NCBI GenBank assembly: GCA_963734685.1
Contig: CAVTIC010000002.1
Location: 124,001-188,000, forward strand
DNA length: 64,000 nucleotides
Source of the DNA: JAOUEA01 sp963734685
Lineage (GTDB): Bacteria; Actinomycetota; UBA4738; HRBIN12
Direction: 5' to 3'
The notes under the pieces were generated by a model. It had not been told where the DNA came from. It worked only from the letters and a program-made list of their open reading frames with translations, and ran no database searches. Below, piece by piece: positions 8,357 to 16,705 of the stretch. The stretch's first letter is position 1, and each line of letters begins with the position of its first letter. The position numbers and the translations under genes were made by a program.

Positions 8357-9022
8357 AGGTTGCGACGCCCCTCATCCGAAAACCTGCGTACTACGGTTGC
8401 CACAACGTGGTTGTCCTCATGGAACCCGCACGGGAGCTTTCCCCTGGACCGGAAGACGGTCCGCGACTTAAGCCTGATCGACGACGCCCAGGACGAACAT
8501 CCCTGGGACTGGCTCGCCGGCTCCTGCGAGACAACGGCGCCGAGGCAACAGCCGAGGAACTCAGGCTTCTTCCCTATAACATTGTGTTCAGTGAGCGTCT
8601 CCGAGCGCGACTAGGGGTTACCCAGGCCATAAAGACGCGGCGGGCGTGCTCGCGAGCACCATCTCTGCCGTTCCTATGACGTACCCAGGTGCGCCATGAC
8701 CGAGGTCATGGTGAACAGTCCCGACGACGTGCACGTGGAGCGGAAGGAGGGGTGGCCGTCACCGCACGCTCCACGGAGGCAAGCGCACTTCGTGCAGTGC
8801 CATGTATGCCGTGGCGAGCGTCTATCTGTGTCGCAACTCGTGAACCGGTGGTCCGACTCCATCTCGGCATCGATCCACCGGTCGAGGACGCATGCTCGAC
8901 GGTCCCGGTTCCGCGGCCGTCCCCGGCCCTTCCCCTTCTCTCTTCGCGTCGATCATCGAGTGGGCGGAGAGATAGCGCCCAGGACGCCGCAGAACCGTAC
9001 GCGGTCGCCGAAGCTCAGCCCT
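8357..9022. other. Intergenic region with gene debris and a repeat unit
   Basis: Of these 666 bases only the repeat unit at 8675-8752 can be placed. The frame 8407-8679 reads protein-like near its end (LLRDNGAEATAEELRLLPYN) but has no start signal and no recognised family. A short stretch at 8632-8661 resembles the 88-bp repeat. Confidence 0.35.
8675..8752 (+). repeat. Degenerate cpaF-like repeat, unit 3
   Basis: The frame AMTEVMVNSPDDVHVERKEG corresponds to TEVMVNGPDDVYVERxGR of CpaF/TadA-type ATPases. The left flank TATGACGTACCCAGGTGCGC matches unit 2 at 6941. No longer homology to the ATPase is visible on either side. Confidence 0.55.
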
Positions 9023-9556
9023 CTACGAGTTGACGGCGTCGACGATCTTCTCGCCGCCTTCGTTGACCGCTTTCACGACGGCGTCGTAGTCGCCCTTGTC
9101 GATCGCCTTGTTGACCTTCTTCGCGGCGTGGTCGACGGCGGCATCGATCTTGTCCAGGTACTGGTCGTCCACCACCGCGACGATCGCCGAGGAGTTCGCC
9201 GGCAGCCAGTCCGCCTCGTCCAGGCTGGATGCGATCCGCTTCTCGTCGTGGTGCTTCGCGATCTTGCCGGCGACCCCACCTGCGACCGCGCCCACGGCCA
9301 TCGCGCCAAGCAGCGGCGGGGCGAACAGGCCTACCACGAGCCCGGCGACCCCGCCCAGGGTCGCACCAGCCGCGACCTGCCGGCCGCCATGCTCGTGGAC
9401 GTTCACCTTGCCGTCGGCGTCGCGGTCAAGTACCACTGATGCAATGACCGCAGCGTCGTCGAGATGCTTGAGCGACTGATAGTCCTGCTTCGCTGTCGCC
9501 GTGTCTCCGTAAGAGGCCACGTAGAGGACGAGGTTCAAGTCCGCATAGCTCCCCAT
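9023..9556 (-). CDS. DUF1269-like protein with a glycine-zipper membrane segment
   Basis: A 177-residue protein with a ferredoxin-like N-terminal part (LNLVLYVASYGDTATAKQDY, then AAVIASVVLDRDADGKVNVHEHG), a central glycine/alanine-rich segment of about 45 residues long enough for two membrane crossings, and a charged C-terminus ending in a Lys/Asp-rich helix. This is the plan of DUF1269 membrane proteins, of unknown function and often linked to stress. ATG 9556 is preferred over GTG 9562 because GGAGGG is then about 8 bases upstream. It is a single gene. Confidence 0.7.
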   Translation of the reverse strand: MGSYADLNLVLYVASYGDTATAKQDYQSLKHLDDAAVIASVVLDRDADGKVNVHEHGGRQVAAGATLGGVAGLVVGLFAPPLLGAMAVGAVAGGVAGKIAKHHDEKRIASSLDEADWLPANSSAIVAVVDDQYLDKIDAAVDHAAKKVNKAIDKGDYDAVVKAVNEGGEKIVDAVNS

Positions 9557-10164
9557 CTGCACTCCCTCCCTCCGTGCACCGGTCGACCTCGTAGCCGACC
9601 GGATGTCAACACCCTACGTACATCCGTCGCCTCACGCTGTCAAACGCGATCGTGCAGGACCGCGACGCCTGCTGTCCGGATCGGCACCTCATCTGATCTG
9701 TCGGGTTCGCGGCCGACCGCCCCCCTCTCCTTGCCCGTCGACTAGTGGGGGGGCGATTGGAGTAGCGGCGGACGCGTCGATGACGAACGGCACCGTACGC
9801 ACGAAGACAAGCGTGATCGCCGCGCCGTGCCCGAGCGTTCGCCTATGTCACTCGACGCCGAGCATGGATACGCGGACGCGATCGCGCTGCTGGATGCCGA
9901 GCCGACGTACGCGGAGGTTCGGACGTTCCTGTACCACCACTGGGGCGGGCCCTCGCCTTCGACCCCACCGGTTCTCAACTGAGAACTAGCGCCGCAGCAG
10001 ACAGCCGCCTACGCTCACCTTGGCGGTCATGCGCAGAGCGGAGATGCTGGTCATGGTGGGCGACCAGCACGGCACGATCACCGTGACCTTCGATGACGCT
10101 GGGGTCCCGCTGGTCAGGACCGCTTCGGCGTGAGCCTGATGTCCTCGCTCGCTACCATCGGGGC
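9557..10164. other. Intergenic region, no supported gene
   Basis: About 600 bases with only short open frames. One at 9845-9982 would encode 45 residues (MSLDAEHGYADAIALLDAEP) and one near 10030-10134 would encode 34 residues; neither has a ribosome-binding site or a known relative. Both could be fragments of lost genes. Confidence 0.3.
10153..10158 (+). promoter_or_regulatory. -10 box of a leaderless VOC gene
   Basis: TACCAT stands 6 bases before the ATG at 10165 and there is no Shine-Dalgarno sequence; this is the clearest leaderless arrangement in the window. Confidence 0.45.
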
Positions 10165-10554
10165 ATGGTCTCGCGGATCTCGCATTCGACGTTCGATTGT
10201 CGAGACGCCTTCGCGACCTCGACGTTCTGGAAGAACGTGCTCGGGTTCACCGACGTGCCCGGCGATCCGAATGAGCCCGGAGACGAGGAGTGCATGATCA
10301 TTGGGCCTGCGGGGGAGCCGCGGCTCCTGTTCGTTGAAGTGCCTGAGGGCAAGCAGGTCAAGAACCGCGTTCACCTCGACCTGGAGCCTACGGACCGTGC
10401 CCGCGATGACGAGATCGAACGTGTCGTGGCCCTCGGAGCGACGCCGCTCCACGATCTCCGGAAGGACGATGGGAGCGGCTGGCTGGTCCTCGCCGATCCG
10501 GAAGGCAACGAGTTCTGCATCCTTCGTAGCCGAGCTGAGCGCGAGCAGCACTGA
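10165..10554 (+). CDS. VOC (glyoxalase/bleomycin resistance) superfamily protein
   Basis: The 129-residue protein shows the paired beta-alpha-beta-beta-beta modules of the VOC fold: ISHSTFDCRDAFATSTFWKNVLGF in the first half and RVHLDLEPTD...GWLVLADPEGNEFCIL in the second. Likely metal ligands are His in each module and the Glu in GNEFCIL. It is closest to the large group of uncharacterised actinobacterial VOC proteins that end in LADPEGNEFC. The reaction could be lyase, dioxygenase or drug binding. A TACCAT box 6 bases upstream fixes ATG 10165 as the start. Confidence 0.85.
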   Translation: MVSRISHSTFDCRDAFATSTFWKNVLGFTDVPGDPNEPGDEECMIIGPAGEPRLLFVEVPEGKQVKNRVHLDLEPTDRARDDEIERVVALGATPLHDLRKDDGSGWLVLADPEGNEFCILRSRAEREQH

Positions 10555-10605
10555 GGCGACGCCTCGGTCGACATCCCGACCGCCTCTTCGAGCCGTGGCG
10601 AGGCC

Positions 10606-10692
10606 CTAGTCAGTAATAGCGCGGCGGGCGTCCTCGCGGGCACCGTGTCGACCGAGCCGCTTCAGCGCCGGATGCCGTCGAACGATGAGGTC
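10606..10692. repeat. 88-bp dispersed repeat, copy 2
   Basis: Runs from CTAGTCAGTAATAGCG to ACGATGAGGTC and matches 7746-7833. The minus-strand reading DLIVRRHPALKRLGRHGARE ends in a stop and is the better preserved copy, as if derived from the 3' end of a coding sequence. Confidence 0.65.
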
Positions 10693-10774
10693 CGCGAACG
10701 TTGGGTGACGAGGACTCAGGGCTCGTAGCAAGACGCGGGCCGCAAACTCCCCGACGCCAGCCGTGATCGCCGGG

Positions 10775-11152
10775 TCAGCTCACGCCGGCTTCGATCGCGA
10801 TGCCATGGGGCGCGGGCGCGGCCGACTCGTCCGCGGCGCCGCGCTCGATCAGGACCATCCCGGCGATGAGCAGGACGAGGCCGATGATGCGGCCGGCGTT
10901 CGCTCGCTCGCCGAAGATCATTATCCCGAAGCCGAACGCGAGGACGGTCTCGAGGCCCAGCACGAACAGGTAGGCGGCGCCGAGCTCGCCGCGAGCCGCC
11001 ACGGAGAGCGTTAGCAGGAGGGCGCCGATCGTGAAGAGGCAGAGGACGGCAACGGTCGGCCACGGTCTCGTGAGGCCCTGGGAGGGCTTCATGAAGATCC
11101 CTCCGACCGTGAACGCCAGGGCGGCTCCGAGCGCCATGCCGATGTGGAGCAT
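10775..11152 (-). CDS. SMR-family (EmrE-like) membrane transporter lacking the key glutamate
   Basis: The 125-residue product has four hydrophobic helices and aligns with EmrE without gaps at the start: Lys22 and the FMKPSQGLTRPWP segment are where EmrE has LMKFSEGFTRLWP. However the membrane Glu14 that drives proton-coupled drug export is Phe14 here, so ordinary antiport is unlikely; it may need a partner subunit or move another substrate. It is transcribed away from a TetR regulator with palindromic sites between them, the usual efflux arrangement. ATG 11152 is chosen by alignment; GTG 11161 is possible. Confidence 0.75.
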   Translation of the reverse strand: MLHIGMALGAALAFTVGGIFMKPSQGLTRPWPTVAVLCLFTIGALLLTLSVAARGELGAAYLFVLGLETVLAFGFGIMIFGERANAGRIIGLVLLIAGMVLIERGAADESAAPAPHGIAIEAGVS

Positions 11153-11226
11153 CCGCCTCACTCTCCCCTGTGGATCCGGGGCGGGGCTCCTTCACGCGGG
11201 GCCGCCGTTCCGGTATCCTCCCGCTA

Positions 11227-11245
11227 CGTACGGACAGTCCGTACG
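11227..11245. promoter_or_regulatory. Palindromic operator, site 1 (TetR)
   Basis: A perfect 9-1-9 palindrome, CGTACGGAC-A-GTCCGTACG, lies between the divergent SMR and TetR genes, nearer the SMR start. It shares its half-site with site 2 and is the likely binding site of the TetR regulator. Confidence 0.7.
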
Positions 11246-11267
11246 AATGCATCACGGACAGTTACAT

Positions 11268-11284
11268 ACATACGGTCCGTATGT
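11268..11284. promoter_or_regulatory. Palindromic operator, site 2 (TetR)
   Basis: A perfect 8-1-8 palindrome, ACATACGG-T-CCGTATGT, ends 16 bases before the tetR start and overlaps the sequence just upstream of its ribosome-binding site. It is well placed for autoregulation. Confidence 0.65.
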
Positions 11285-11300
11285 CAAGGAGATAGTTGAG

Positions 11301-12032
11301 ATGGCTCGAGCCCGACGTTCCAAGCTTTCCCGCGAGGAAGCTCGGCACCGCTACATCCAGTTGGCCAGGGAGGTCATCCTGAAGCAGGTCAAGGTGGATG
11401 CGCGCCGGCTCGACCGTGAGGACGACGATCGACGAATCGCCGTGGGGCCATTCGCCCGGCTGAGCGCCGAACAGGTGGCCACCCTGGATGAAGGGAGGAG
11501 CCGCGGGGCGATCACGAACCTCTTCAAGAGCCAGCGCCGGTTCCAGCTCGAGGCAATGGCCCTGGCGCTGGAGGATCCGGTGGTCGATGCGTTCGACCGT
11601 CCCGATCCTCGCGGGTTCGCCGACGCCGAAGCGTTCATCGAAGCGCTCGCGATGGGCGAATCTGCGAAAGGCGCGCTCCACGAGACGGATAACGTGGAAG
11701 GCTACGCGGCGGGGTGGGTCCTTTGGCTCAGCCAGGTGCCGTACGGGATCTGGAGCGAGTACATCGCCGAGCCGAGCATGAAGGAGTTCCGCCACTCGGC
11801 AGAGCGTCTCGAGCGAGAGACCGTCCGCCCGGCGCTCGAGCACTTCGGGCTGGAGATGCGTCCCCCGTGGACGCCGATGGATCTCGGCAACGCGATGATG
11901 AGCATGATCGAGGGCCTGTGGCTCAACCAGTGCCTGACGCGCGAGCACGCGACCTCGCCGGGCACCCCCTCGGCTCGTGGGATGCGTGACAGCCTGCTGA
12001 TGATCTGGCAGGGCGCGACCCAGCCGGTGTAG
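11301..12032 (+). CDS. TetR-family transcriptional regulator
   Basis: The 243-residue protein has an N-terminal helical DNA-binding region whose recognition part reads RGAITNLFKSQRRFQLEAM, a variant of the TetR pattern in which a helix-turn-helix is followed by the FxS/KExL segment. The stretch between first helix and turn is longer than usual. The C-terminal 150 residues are helical and ligand-binding in type, with a WLSQVPYGIWSEYI segment. ATG 11301 has AAGGAGA 8 bases upstream; longer readings to 11031 cross the operators. It probably represses the divergent SMR gene and itself. The inducer is unknown. Confidence 0.78.
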   Translation: MARARRSKLSREEARHRYIQLAREVILKQVKVDARRLDREDDDRRIAVGPFARLSAEQVATLDEGRSRGAITNLFKSQRRFQLEAMALALEDPVVDAFDRPDPRGFADAEAFIEALAMGESAKGALHETDNVEGYAAGWVLWLSQVPYGIWSEYIAEPSMKEFRHSAERLERETVRPALEHFGLEMRPPWTPMDLGNAMMSMIEGLWLNQCLTREHATSPGTPSARGMRDSLLMIWQGATQPV

Positions 12033-12100
12033 CCGCCGCTCGCGCCCCAGCATCCGCCCCGCACCGCGCGAGGTCGTCGAAGACCCTTCATCATGCAGTA

Positions 12101-12538
12101 GTCACCGACGATCCCATCACCGTCAATGACGACGACGACGGACTCGCCGCTGCTCTCTCGGATCGCATCAACGAGTTCAACACCGACGCGACGGGGTTCG
12201 ACGACGGGCGATGGCTACGCGCTGCGCAACGGGACGTGACGGAAGCCTCGAAGCGGGGCTGGCGGGTTGGACGTGGGGAGGTTGCGGCTACATAGAATTT
12301 CTTGTGGGTCCGCGCTGACCTGCGCGGTGCTGGCTTGGGGAGCCGACTGCTTGCGGCGGCAGAGGCTGAGTCGAGGGCCCGTGGCTGTGCACAGATGGTT
12401 GTTTCCTCGCACAGCTTCCAGGCTCCCGACTTCTACCGTCGATCCGGCTACGTCGAGTACGGGAGGATTGAGGGCTGCCCGCGGGGCCATGCCCACGTTC
12501 ACTTGGTCAAGGACCTGAGGGCCCGGCCGTTGACATAG
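12101..12538 (+). pseudogene. GNAT acetyltransferase, broken by two frameshifts
   Basis: Three frames together rebuild a GNAT protein: ALSDRINEFNTDATGFDDGRW (12140-12240), then LAGWTWGGCGYIEFL about 12258-12296, then WVRADLRGAGLGSRLLAAAE through FYRRSGYVEYGRIEG and GHAHVHLVKDL to the stop at 12538. The acetyl-CoA-binding signature LRGAGLG is present in the last piece. No start codon is seen in the first frame, so the 5' end is also damaged. The gene is inactive as written; two shifts within 40 bases argue for real decay, though error cannot be ruled out. Confidence 0.7.
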
Positions 12539-12840
12539 CGGCTGTTGATGATCGCCACGCGCCCCGGCGCGCCGGTCTTCGATAGCTCATGGCGGGGGGC
12601 GAACTAGCTCCTCTCGTGTCGCGCATTAGGCGCTATCTCCGCCAAGAACTCTGCGTGGTCGAGAAGGGCCATTTGCACACATCACCGAGGTCATGGTCAA
12701 CGGGCCTGACGACGTGTACGTGGAGCGAGGGGGGCGCATCGAGAGGGTCGGTCTGGCGAGGTCTCGCCGTTGTGCCACAGTGTGCCGCTTTGTACCCGGA
12801 CTGCAGCTGCTTCCCAGGCGCCTGATGTCCCTCTAGGGAG
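12539..12840. other. Intergenic region containing repeat unit 4
   Basis: Around 300 bases between the GNAT pseudogene and the HIT gene. Only the cpaF-like segment at 12659-12750 can be recognised. Confidence 0.4.
12659..12750 (+). repeat. cpaF-like repeat, unit 4 (best preserved)
   Basis: The frame starting near 12659 reads REGPFAHITEVMVNGPDD and goes on VYVERGGRIERV, an almost perfect match to the early conserved segment of CpaF/TadA-type secretion ATPases. The match is limited to about 30 codons; neither the rest of the N-terminal domain nor the Walker motifs are nearby. Confidence 0.6.
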
Positions 12841-13257
12841 TTACCCGTTCCACAACTGGGCCGCGAGATTGTCCAGTCGCTGTGGATCGCCGGACGAGTG
12901 GCGCCAAGGACGAACGAGTGAATCTCCGTTCCAACGTGGCACGAGATGTATATGGAAGTGGATCACGTCTTGCCACCCAGCTTCCCTGTTCGCCTGAAAC
13001 ACCGTCATCCCGTCCGGCTTGAGGACGGCGTCGAGGCGACGCGCCGCGGCCAGAGTTAGCCCCCACAAATCCATTGCTACGTCGCCGTCCAGGTCAAAGA
13101 TGTCTGCGATGTGCTCTCGGGGCGCCACCAACGTATGGCCATCGGCTGCGGGATTGATGTCCAGGAACGCGATCGCAAGCGGGCTGTCCATCACAGGTCG
13201 GCTCGGCGCTGTTCCGACGGCAATGGAGCAGAAGATGCAATCTGAAGTCTCGGACAC
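12841..13257 (-). CDS. HIT-family nucleotide hydrolase/transferase
   Basis: The 138-residue protein begins with the zinc-type CIFCSIAVG motif and has the catalytic HFHIHLVPRW triad (HxHxH) near residue 104, with GHTLVAPREHIADIFDL before it. This is the full HIT plan of Hint/Ap4A-hydrolase-like enzymes, which cleave nucleotide phosphoramidates or dinucleotides via a His-NMP intermediate in the cytoplasm. GTG 13257 is chosen because a TACGAT box lies 6 bases upstream. It is a single gene with the usual family length. Confidence 0.88.
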   Translation of the reverse strand: MSETSDCIFCSIAVGTAPSRPVMDSPLAIAFLDINPAADGHTLVAPREHIADIFDLDGDVAMDLWGLTLAAARRLDAVLKPDGMTVFQANREAGWQDVIHFHIHLVPRWNGDSLVRPWRHSSGDPQRLDNLAAQLWNG

Positions 13258-13263
13258 GTCTGA

Positions 13264-13269
13264 ATCGTA
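13264..13269 (-). promoter_or_regulatory. -10 box of the leaderless HIT gene
   Basis: On the minus strand TACGAT lies 6 bases before GTG 13257. Confidence 0.4.
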
Positions 13270-13382
13270 ACCTCGGGGGTAGATGCCTCCGCGTGCCCGA
13301 GCGTTCGTGGATGTACCTAGACCTGCGACCCTGCATCAACTCTGATCGCCGTTCGTGCTCGACCAGCGCGCCGGCGCTTCCA

Positions 13383-13949
13383 CTAGCTGGTCGGAGGTCT
13401 ACCTCCCTGCTCTTTGGCGGCTCTTGCGGCAAGCAGGAGCAGCGCGCACTCAATCGTCTGGAGGCACAAGAAGACCACCGTCTGCCACACCCACCCGTAG
13501 ATCGATATCAGGACCGAGGAGATCACTTGAAGCCCGAGGATGACGAGCACACCGACGAACACTCCCGATGCCATGGTTGCCTGGCCTCGGCGTAGGAGCA
13601 TCAGGCCGATGAGGATTGCAACCGCTCCGGCGAACAGTGTGAGGAGGTTCGCCACCCTCGCAGCGAACGGGAGCCCCTCCCCCAAAGCGGAAGAGAGCAT
13701 GCTGGACCCAAGGTTCAGCGGTACCACGAGGACGGCGAGGTTCACGACAAGCGCGCCCGCCGCGAACGCCATCGCGGGGGACGCAGAATTCCTGCTTGCC
13801 CAATGACGAACGTCCACGAGCGGAGGGTAGACGTCGGGGAAGGAGACGTCGAGGACAGTCACCTTCTGCTGGGCGAGGGTGCGCTCAATGTCGCCTGAAC
13901 GACGGGTTTCCAGCTCTACGGTACGGACCGGAAGGTCATCGCGCCACAC
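13383..13949 (-). CDS. Hypothetical four-helix membrane protein
   Basis: The 188-residue product has a polar 55-residue N-terminus (RRSGDIERTLAQQKVTVLDV) followed by four hydrophobic segments and a short basic tail. No family is recognised; the layout resembles small uncharacterised actinobacterial membrane proteins. GTG 13949 is the only start in the frame and lacks a clear ribosome-binding site, so the true N-terminus may be elsewhere or lost. A short membrane-like frame (SHLALGLVLLAVVLVVGLRM) lies just upstream on the same strand at about 13940-14100 and could be part of a broken neighbour. Confidence 0.5.
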   Translation of the reverse strand: MWRDDLPVRTVELETRRSGDIERTLAQQKVTVLDVSFPDVYPPLVDVRHWASRNSASPAMAFAAGALVVNLAVLVVPLNLGSSMLSSALGEGLPFAARVANLLTLFAGAVAILIGLMLLRRGQATMASGVFVGVLVILGLQVISSVLISIYGWVWQTVVFLCLQTIECALLLLAARAAKEQGGRPPTS

Positions 13950-14231
13950 GGCTGAGAGGTCCGGAGCGGCAGCCCTCGATCCACGGACGGATCGGTAGGG
14001 ACCGGGTTCGCAAGGACATACGCAGCCCCACGACGAGCACTACCGCTAGGAGGACTAAGCCCAGGGCGAGATGCGACGCCTCAGACTCCGAATCAGCTAG
14101 TGCGTTGGCGCAGAGGCTCCAGGGGTCCCCGCGCGCCGATGGACGAGGGTGGTCCGTGCCCCAGCGTCGGAGGATGATCGCAGAGCTGTCGCCCGCAGGC
14201 CGAGCGAGGCCGCTGCCGACCGGCCTGGGCG

Positions 14232-14910
14232 TCAGAGCCAGCTGGCGCGCCGGTCACCAGCAGCCACATGCCAGGCGGCGTAGCCGAGCATGCCCACGAA
14301 CAGGATCGGCGAGCCGTCAGCGATCGCGAGGTTGGCCACCCCGGCGAGCGATCAGCAGGCCTCCCCCGGCCACGCCGAGCACACGCTGCCACGGCGCCGC
14401 CAGCCGACTCGCATGCGCCGCCAGCGCAGCGCCGATGAAGGTGGTGCCGAGCGCCGACAGCGCGAGCGCGAATGCTGCTGCATGCAGCTGCCAGACGATC
14501 TCGAACGGCGGGGCTCGGCTCGGCGAGCTCGCCGGCGGAGAACACGACTCCGTTGCGCGGCACGGCGTAGAGCGCGAAGACCGCCGCGAGAGTCGCTCCG
14601 GCGGCCACCGCGAGGCGCGACCAGTCAGCGCCTGCGCCGCCGCGGCGCTGCGACGAGCCCGTGCAGTCCGGTGACGAACAACGAGCAGCAGCGGCAGGTT
14701 CAGCGGCCTCCAGACCCGACGGAGATCGCGCCACGACGCCCCGGTTCTCGGCGTGGAAGGCGAGGACCTCACTCGAGCGGCGTCGCCGAAGGCGGGCGCT
14801 CCAGGGCCCACGACCAGCACAGCGTTCTGAACGACCAACGACGCGACCAACGCGACCGCGGCGGCGCCGACGATCCGCGTCGCGGAACGCAGGTGTCCCG
14901 GATCGGCCAC
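14232..14910 (-). pseudogene. Conserved membrane protein gene with several frameshifts
   Basis: Pieces from different minus-strand frames assemble into one protein: RIVGAAAVALVASLVVQNAVL and GAPAFGDAA from a GTG at 14910, then EVLAFHAENRGVVA, LNLPLLLV, WSRLAVAAGATLAAVFALYAV, FEIVWQLHAAAFALALSALG, TTFIGAALAAHASRLAAPWQ, and LFVGMLGYAAW near 14290. It would be a five- to six-helix membrane protein of about 220 residues. At least four frame changes are needed, so it is non-functional as written. No family name is assigned. Confidence 0.65.
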
Positions 14911-15295
14911 TGCTGGTGTCCCGCTGCCGCGCTCGCAGGAGATGCTCCGATCGCTGGGACTCCGCAGCTTTGTTCACTAAGTGCGGAGATGGCGCAGCTC
15001 TTAGCCCGGCTTACGGTTGCGGCCGGACTGATCGTGACTCCATGATCGCTGCACGTCGACGACCGGCGGATCGGCCTGCAGGGCCTTCACGAACGCTGGT
15101 GCCCGGTCGGGAGCACGATCACGTTCGCACAACTCTGTGGTGGGCGAGCGTGCTCTCCCTCGAGGTGTACGCAGACGGTCATAGTTGGGCGCATCGAGTC
15201 GTGCCACTTGCTGTGCCACTAGGCGCGCGCGTGAGACCGGCCGCCGACGGACAGCACCGGTCGCGCTTCGACATCCAGGTGAACCTATCTCCCAG
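14911..15295. other. Intergenic region, no supported gene
   Basis: Nothing recognisable in about 385 bases between the membrane pseudogene and the end of the opine-dehydrogenase-like gene. Confidence 0.4.
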
Positions 15296-16372
15296 TCAGT
15301 ACACCGCGAGCTGTTCTCGCGTCAGGCCGGACAGGCCCATCTTGTCCATCGTGCGGGCACGCTCGGTGGCGAAGTCTTCGCCCGCGACGATCGAGGCGAT
15401 GCGGATGACGGCATCCATGGTGGGGGTCGGCACCGACAGGTGCCGAGCCAGGTCGGTGAGGAACACCATCGAGTAGCCCACGTCCTCGGTCAGGTAGCGG
15501 TGATGAAGCTCGTCCTGCGCCTTGATGCCACGAAAGCCTGGTGCGGTGGAGTAGCCGGTGGAGTAGTTGGACTCGCTCATGTAGCCCTGCCGAACCCCGA
15601 GATCCGGCTCGGCGAGGATCTCCACGCCCAAGGCCCTGGCGACGGATAGCCGCTCGCCGTCGACCGCCTTCATGAGGCGACCGACCGCCTCGGTGACCCC
15701 TTCCTCATAGAACAGGAAGTCACCACCCGTGCGTTCGATGAGGGCGGCGTTGAGCAAGGTGACGGCCGGATGGATGACCGGGTTGCCGTTCTGCAGCGTG
15801 GTCTGGAAGATCCCCGCGGCCTCGTCGGTGTTGCGGTACACCTGCCGCAGGACCTCGAGCAGGCGAGGTGTGTTGCTGCGCGGGGCGGCAGCGGCCGAGA
15901 AGCCGGTGTCGAACCGGTGGAAGATCCGCACACTGGCGTGCATCGATGCGCGTGCGGCGTACGGCAGCGTGCTGGTCTCGCCCACGACGACGCTCTCGTC
16001 ATGGAGGTCCAACCCCGCGGCGTGCTTGAAGGCCAGACTGCCGACGCACGAACTGGGGCAGACCACGACGGTCATCCCGGGGCGCAGGTGACCGCGAGTG
16101 TCACGGCCGAACGGCTCCGTGGCATAGGCGGGGCCGACGACGAAGACCACGTCCACACCGTCCAGCGCCTCGGCGATGTCGGTGGTGACCGTCGCCAGAG
16201 AGACGAACCCCTCAAGCATGCCCTCGGCTTGGATCCCGCCGCGCTCGCGGACCGGCACCAGATGGTGCTCATGGGCATGTTGTGCGTACAGCGCGACCTC
16301 ATGCCCCTGACTCGTCCACTCGTAGGCGACCGCTAGCCCTCCACCGCCGGCCCCCAGCACCGCGATCCTCAT
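15296..16372 (-). CDS. NAD/NADP octopine/nopaline dehydrogenase family protein
   Basis: The 358-residue protein starts with a Rossmann loop, MRIAVLGAGGGGLAVAYEW, and has the helical C-terminal catalytic domain of opine dehydrogenases, including NGNPVIHPAVTLLNAALIE with the conserved Asn and His. Such enzymes reductively join an amino acid to a keto acid, or run the reverse oxidation, with NAD(P)H. ATG 16372 has AAGGGAG 9 bases upstream. The gene is alone: no nicotianamine-synthase-like partner or metallophore transporter is adjacent, so staphylopine-type metallophore synthesis is not supported. Substrate unknown. Confidence 0.82.
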   Translation of the reverse strand: MRIAVLGAGGGGLAVAYEWTSQGHEVALYAQHAHEHHLVPVRERGGIQAEGMLEGFVSLATVTTDIAEALDGVDVVFVVGPAYATEPFGRDTRGHLRPGMTVVVCPSSCVGSLAFKHAAGLDLHDESVVVGETSTLPYAARASMHASVRIFHRFDTGFSAAAAPRSNTPRLLEVLRQVYRNTDEAAGIFQTTLQNGNPVIHPAVTLLNAALIERTGGDFLFYEEGVTEAVGRLMKAVDGERLSVARALGVEILAEPDLGVRQGYMSESNYSTGYSTAPGFRGIKAQDELHHRYLTEDVGYSMVFLTDLARHLSVPTPTMDAVIRIASIVAGEDFATERARTMDKMGLSGLTREQLAVY

Positions 16373-16705
16373 TCGGCTGACTCCCTTCGTGCGCACGCCT
16401 GCAGCGTCGTCAACCCAACCGTCTCACAGAGGCTGCGGCGCGACGGATGCTTTCGGCTCCATGCAGCCAGTTCGTCCATCTTGAGGGAGGGCGCCGGTCG
16501 GTCGATTCGAGGGGGGGAGGCGTCCTGCATCCAGGGACTCGATAGAGAGCCAACGCGGCACTGCTGATTGAGCCACATGCGTACGGGACCTACTGCCGTT
16601 CAGCGCGGCGCGATCAGCGTCGGGTTGGGGCTGGGTCGTCAAGCAGCTCGCGGGCACCGGGCGCGCCGCCCCCGCTGAACGGGAACGGCGCGCCCTCCGG
16701 TTCGC
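16373..16705. other. Intergenic region, nothing recognised
   Basis: About 330 bases between two minus-strand genes without a plausible frame or clear hairpin. Confidence 0.35.

Noticed and set aside
6862..12750. A real CpaF/Tad pilus locus
   Set aside because: Only about 30 codons of the ATPase are present in each unit; no Walker motifs, TadB/TadC or pilin genes occur in the window.
14290..15476. Plus-strand open frames of 250-270 codons
   Set aside because: They are Arg-rich shadows of the minus-strand membrane pseudogene and of the opine-dehydrogenase-like gene end, without start signals or motifs.
15296..16372. Staphylopine-type metallophore locus
   Set aside because: Only the dehydrogenase-like gene is present; the synthase and transporter genes are lacking.
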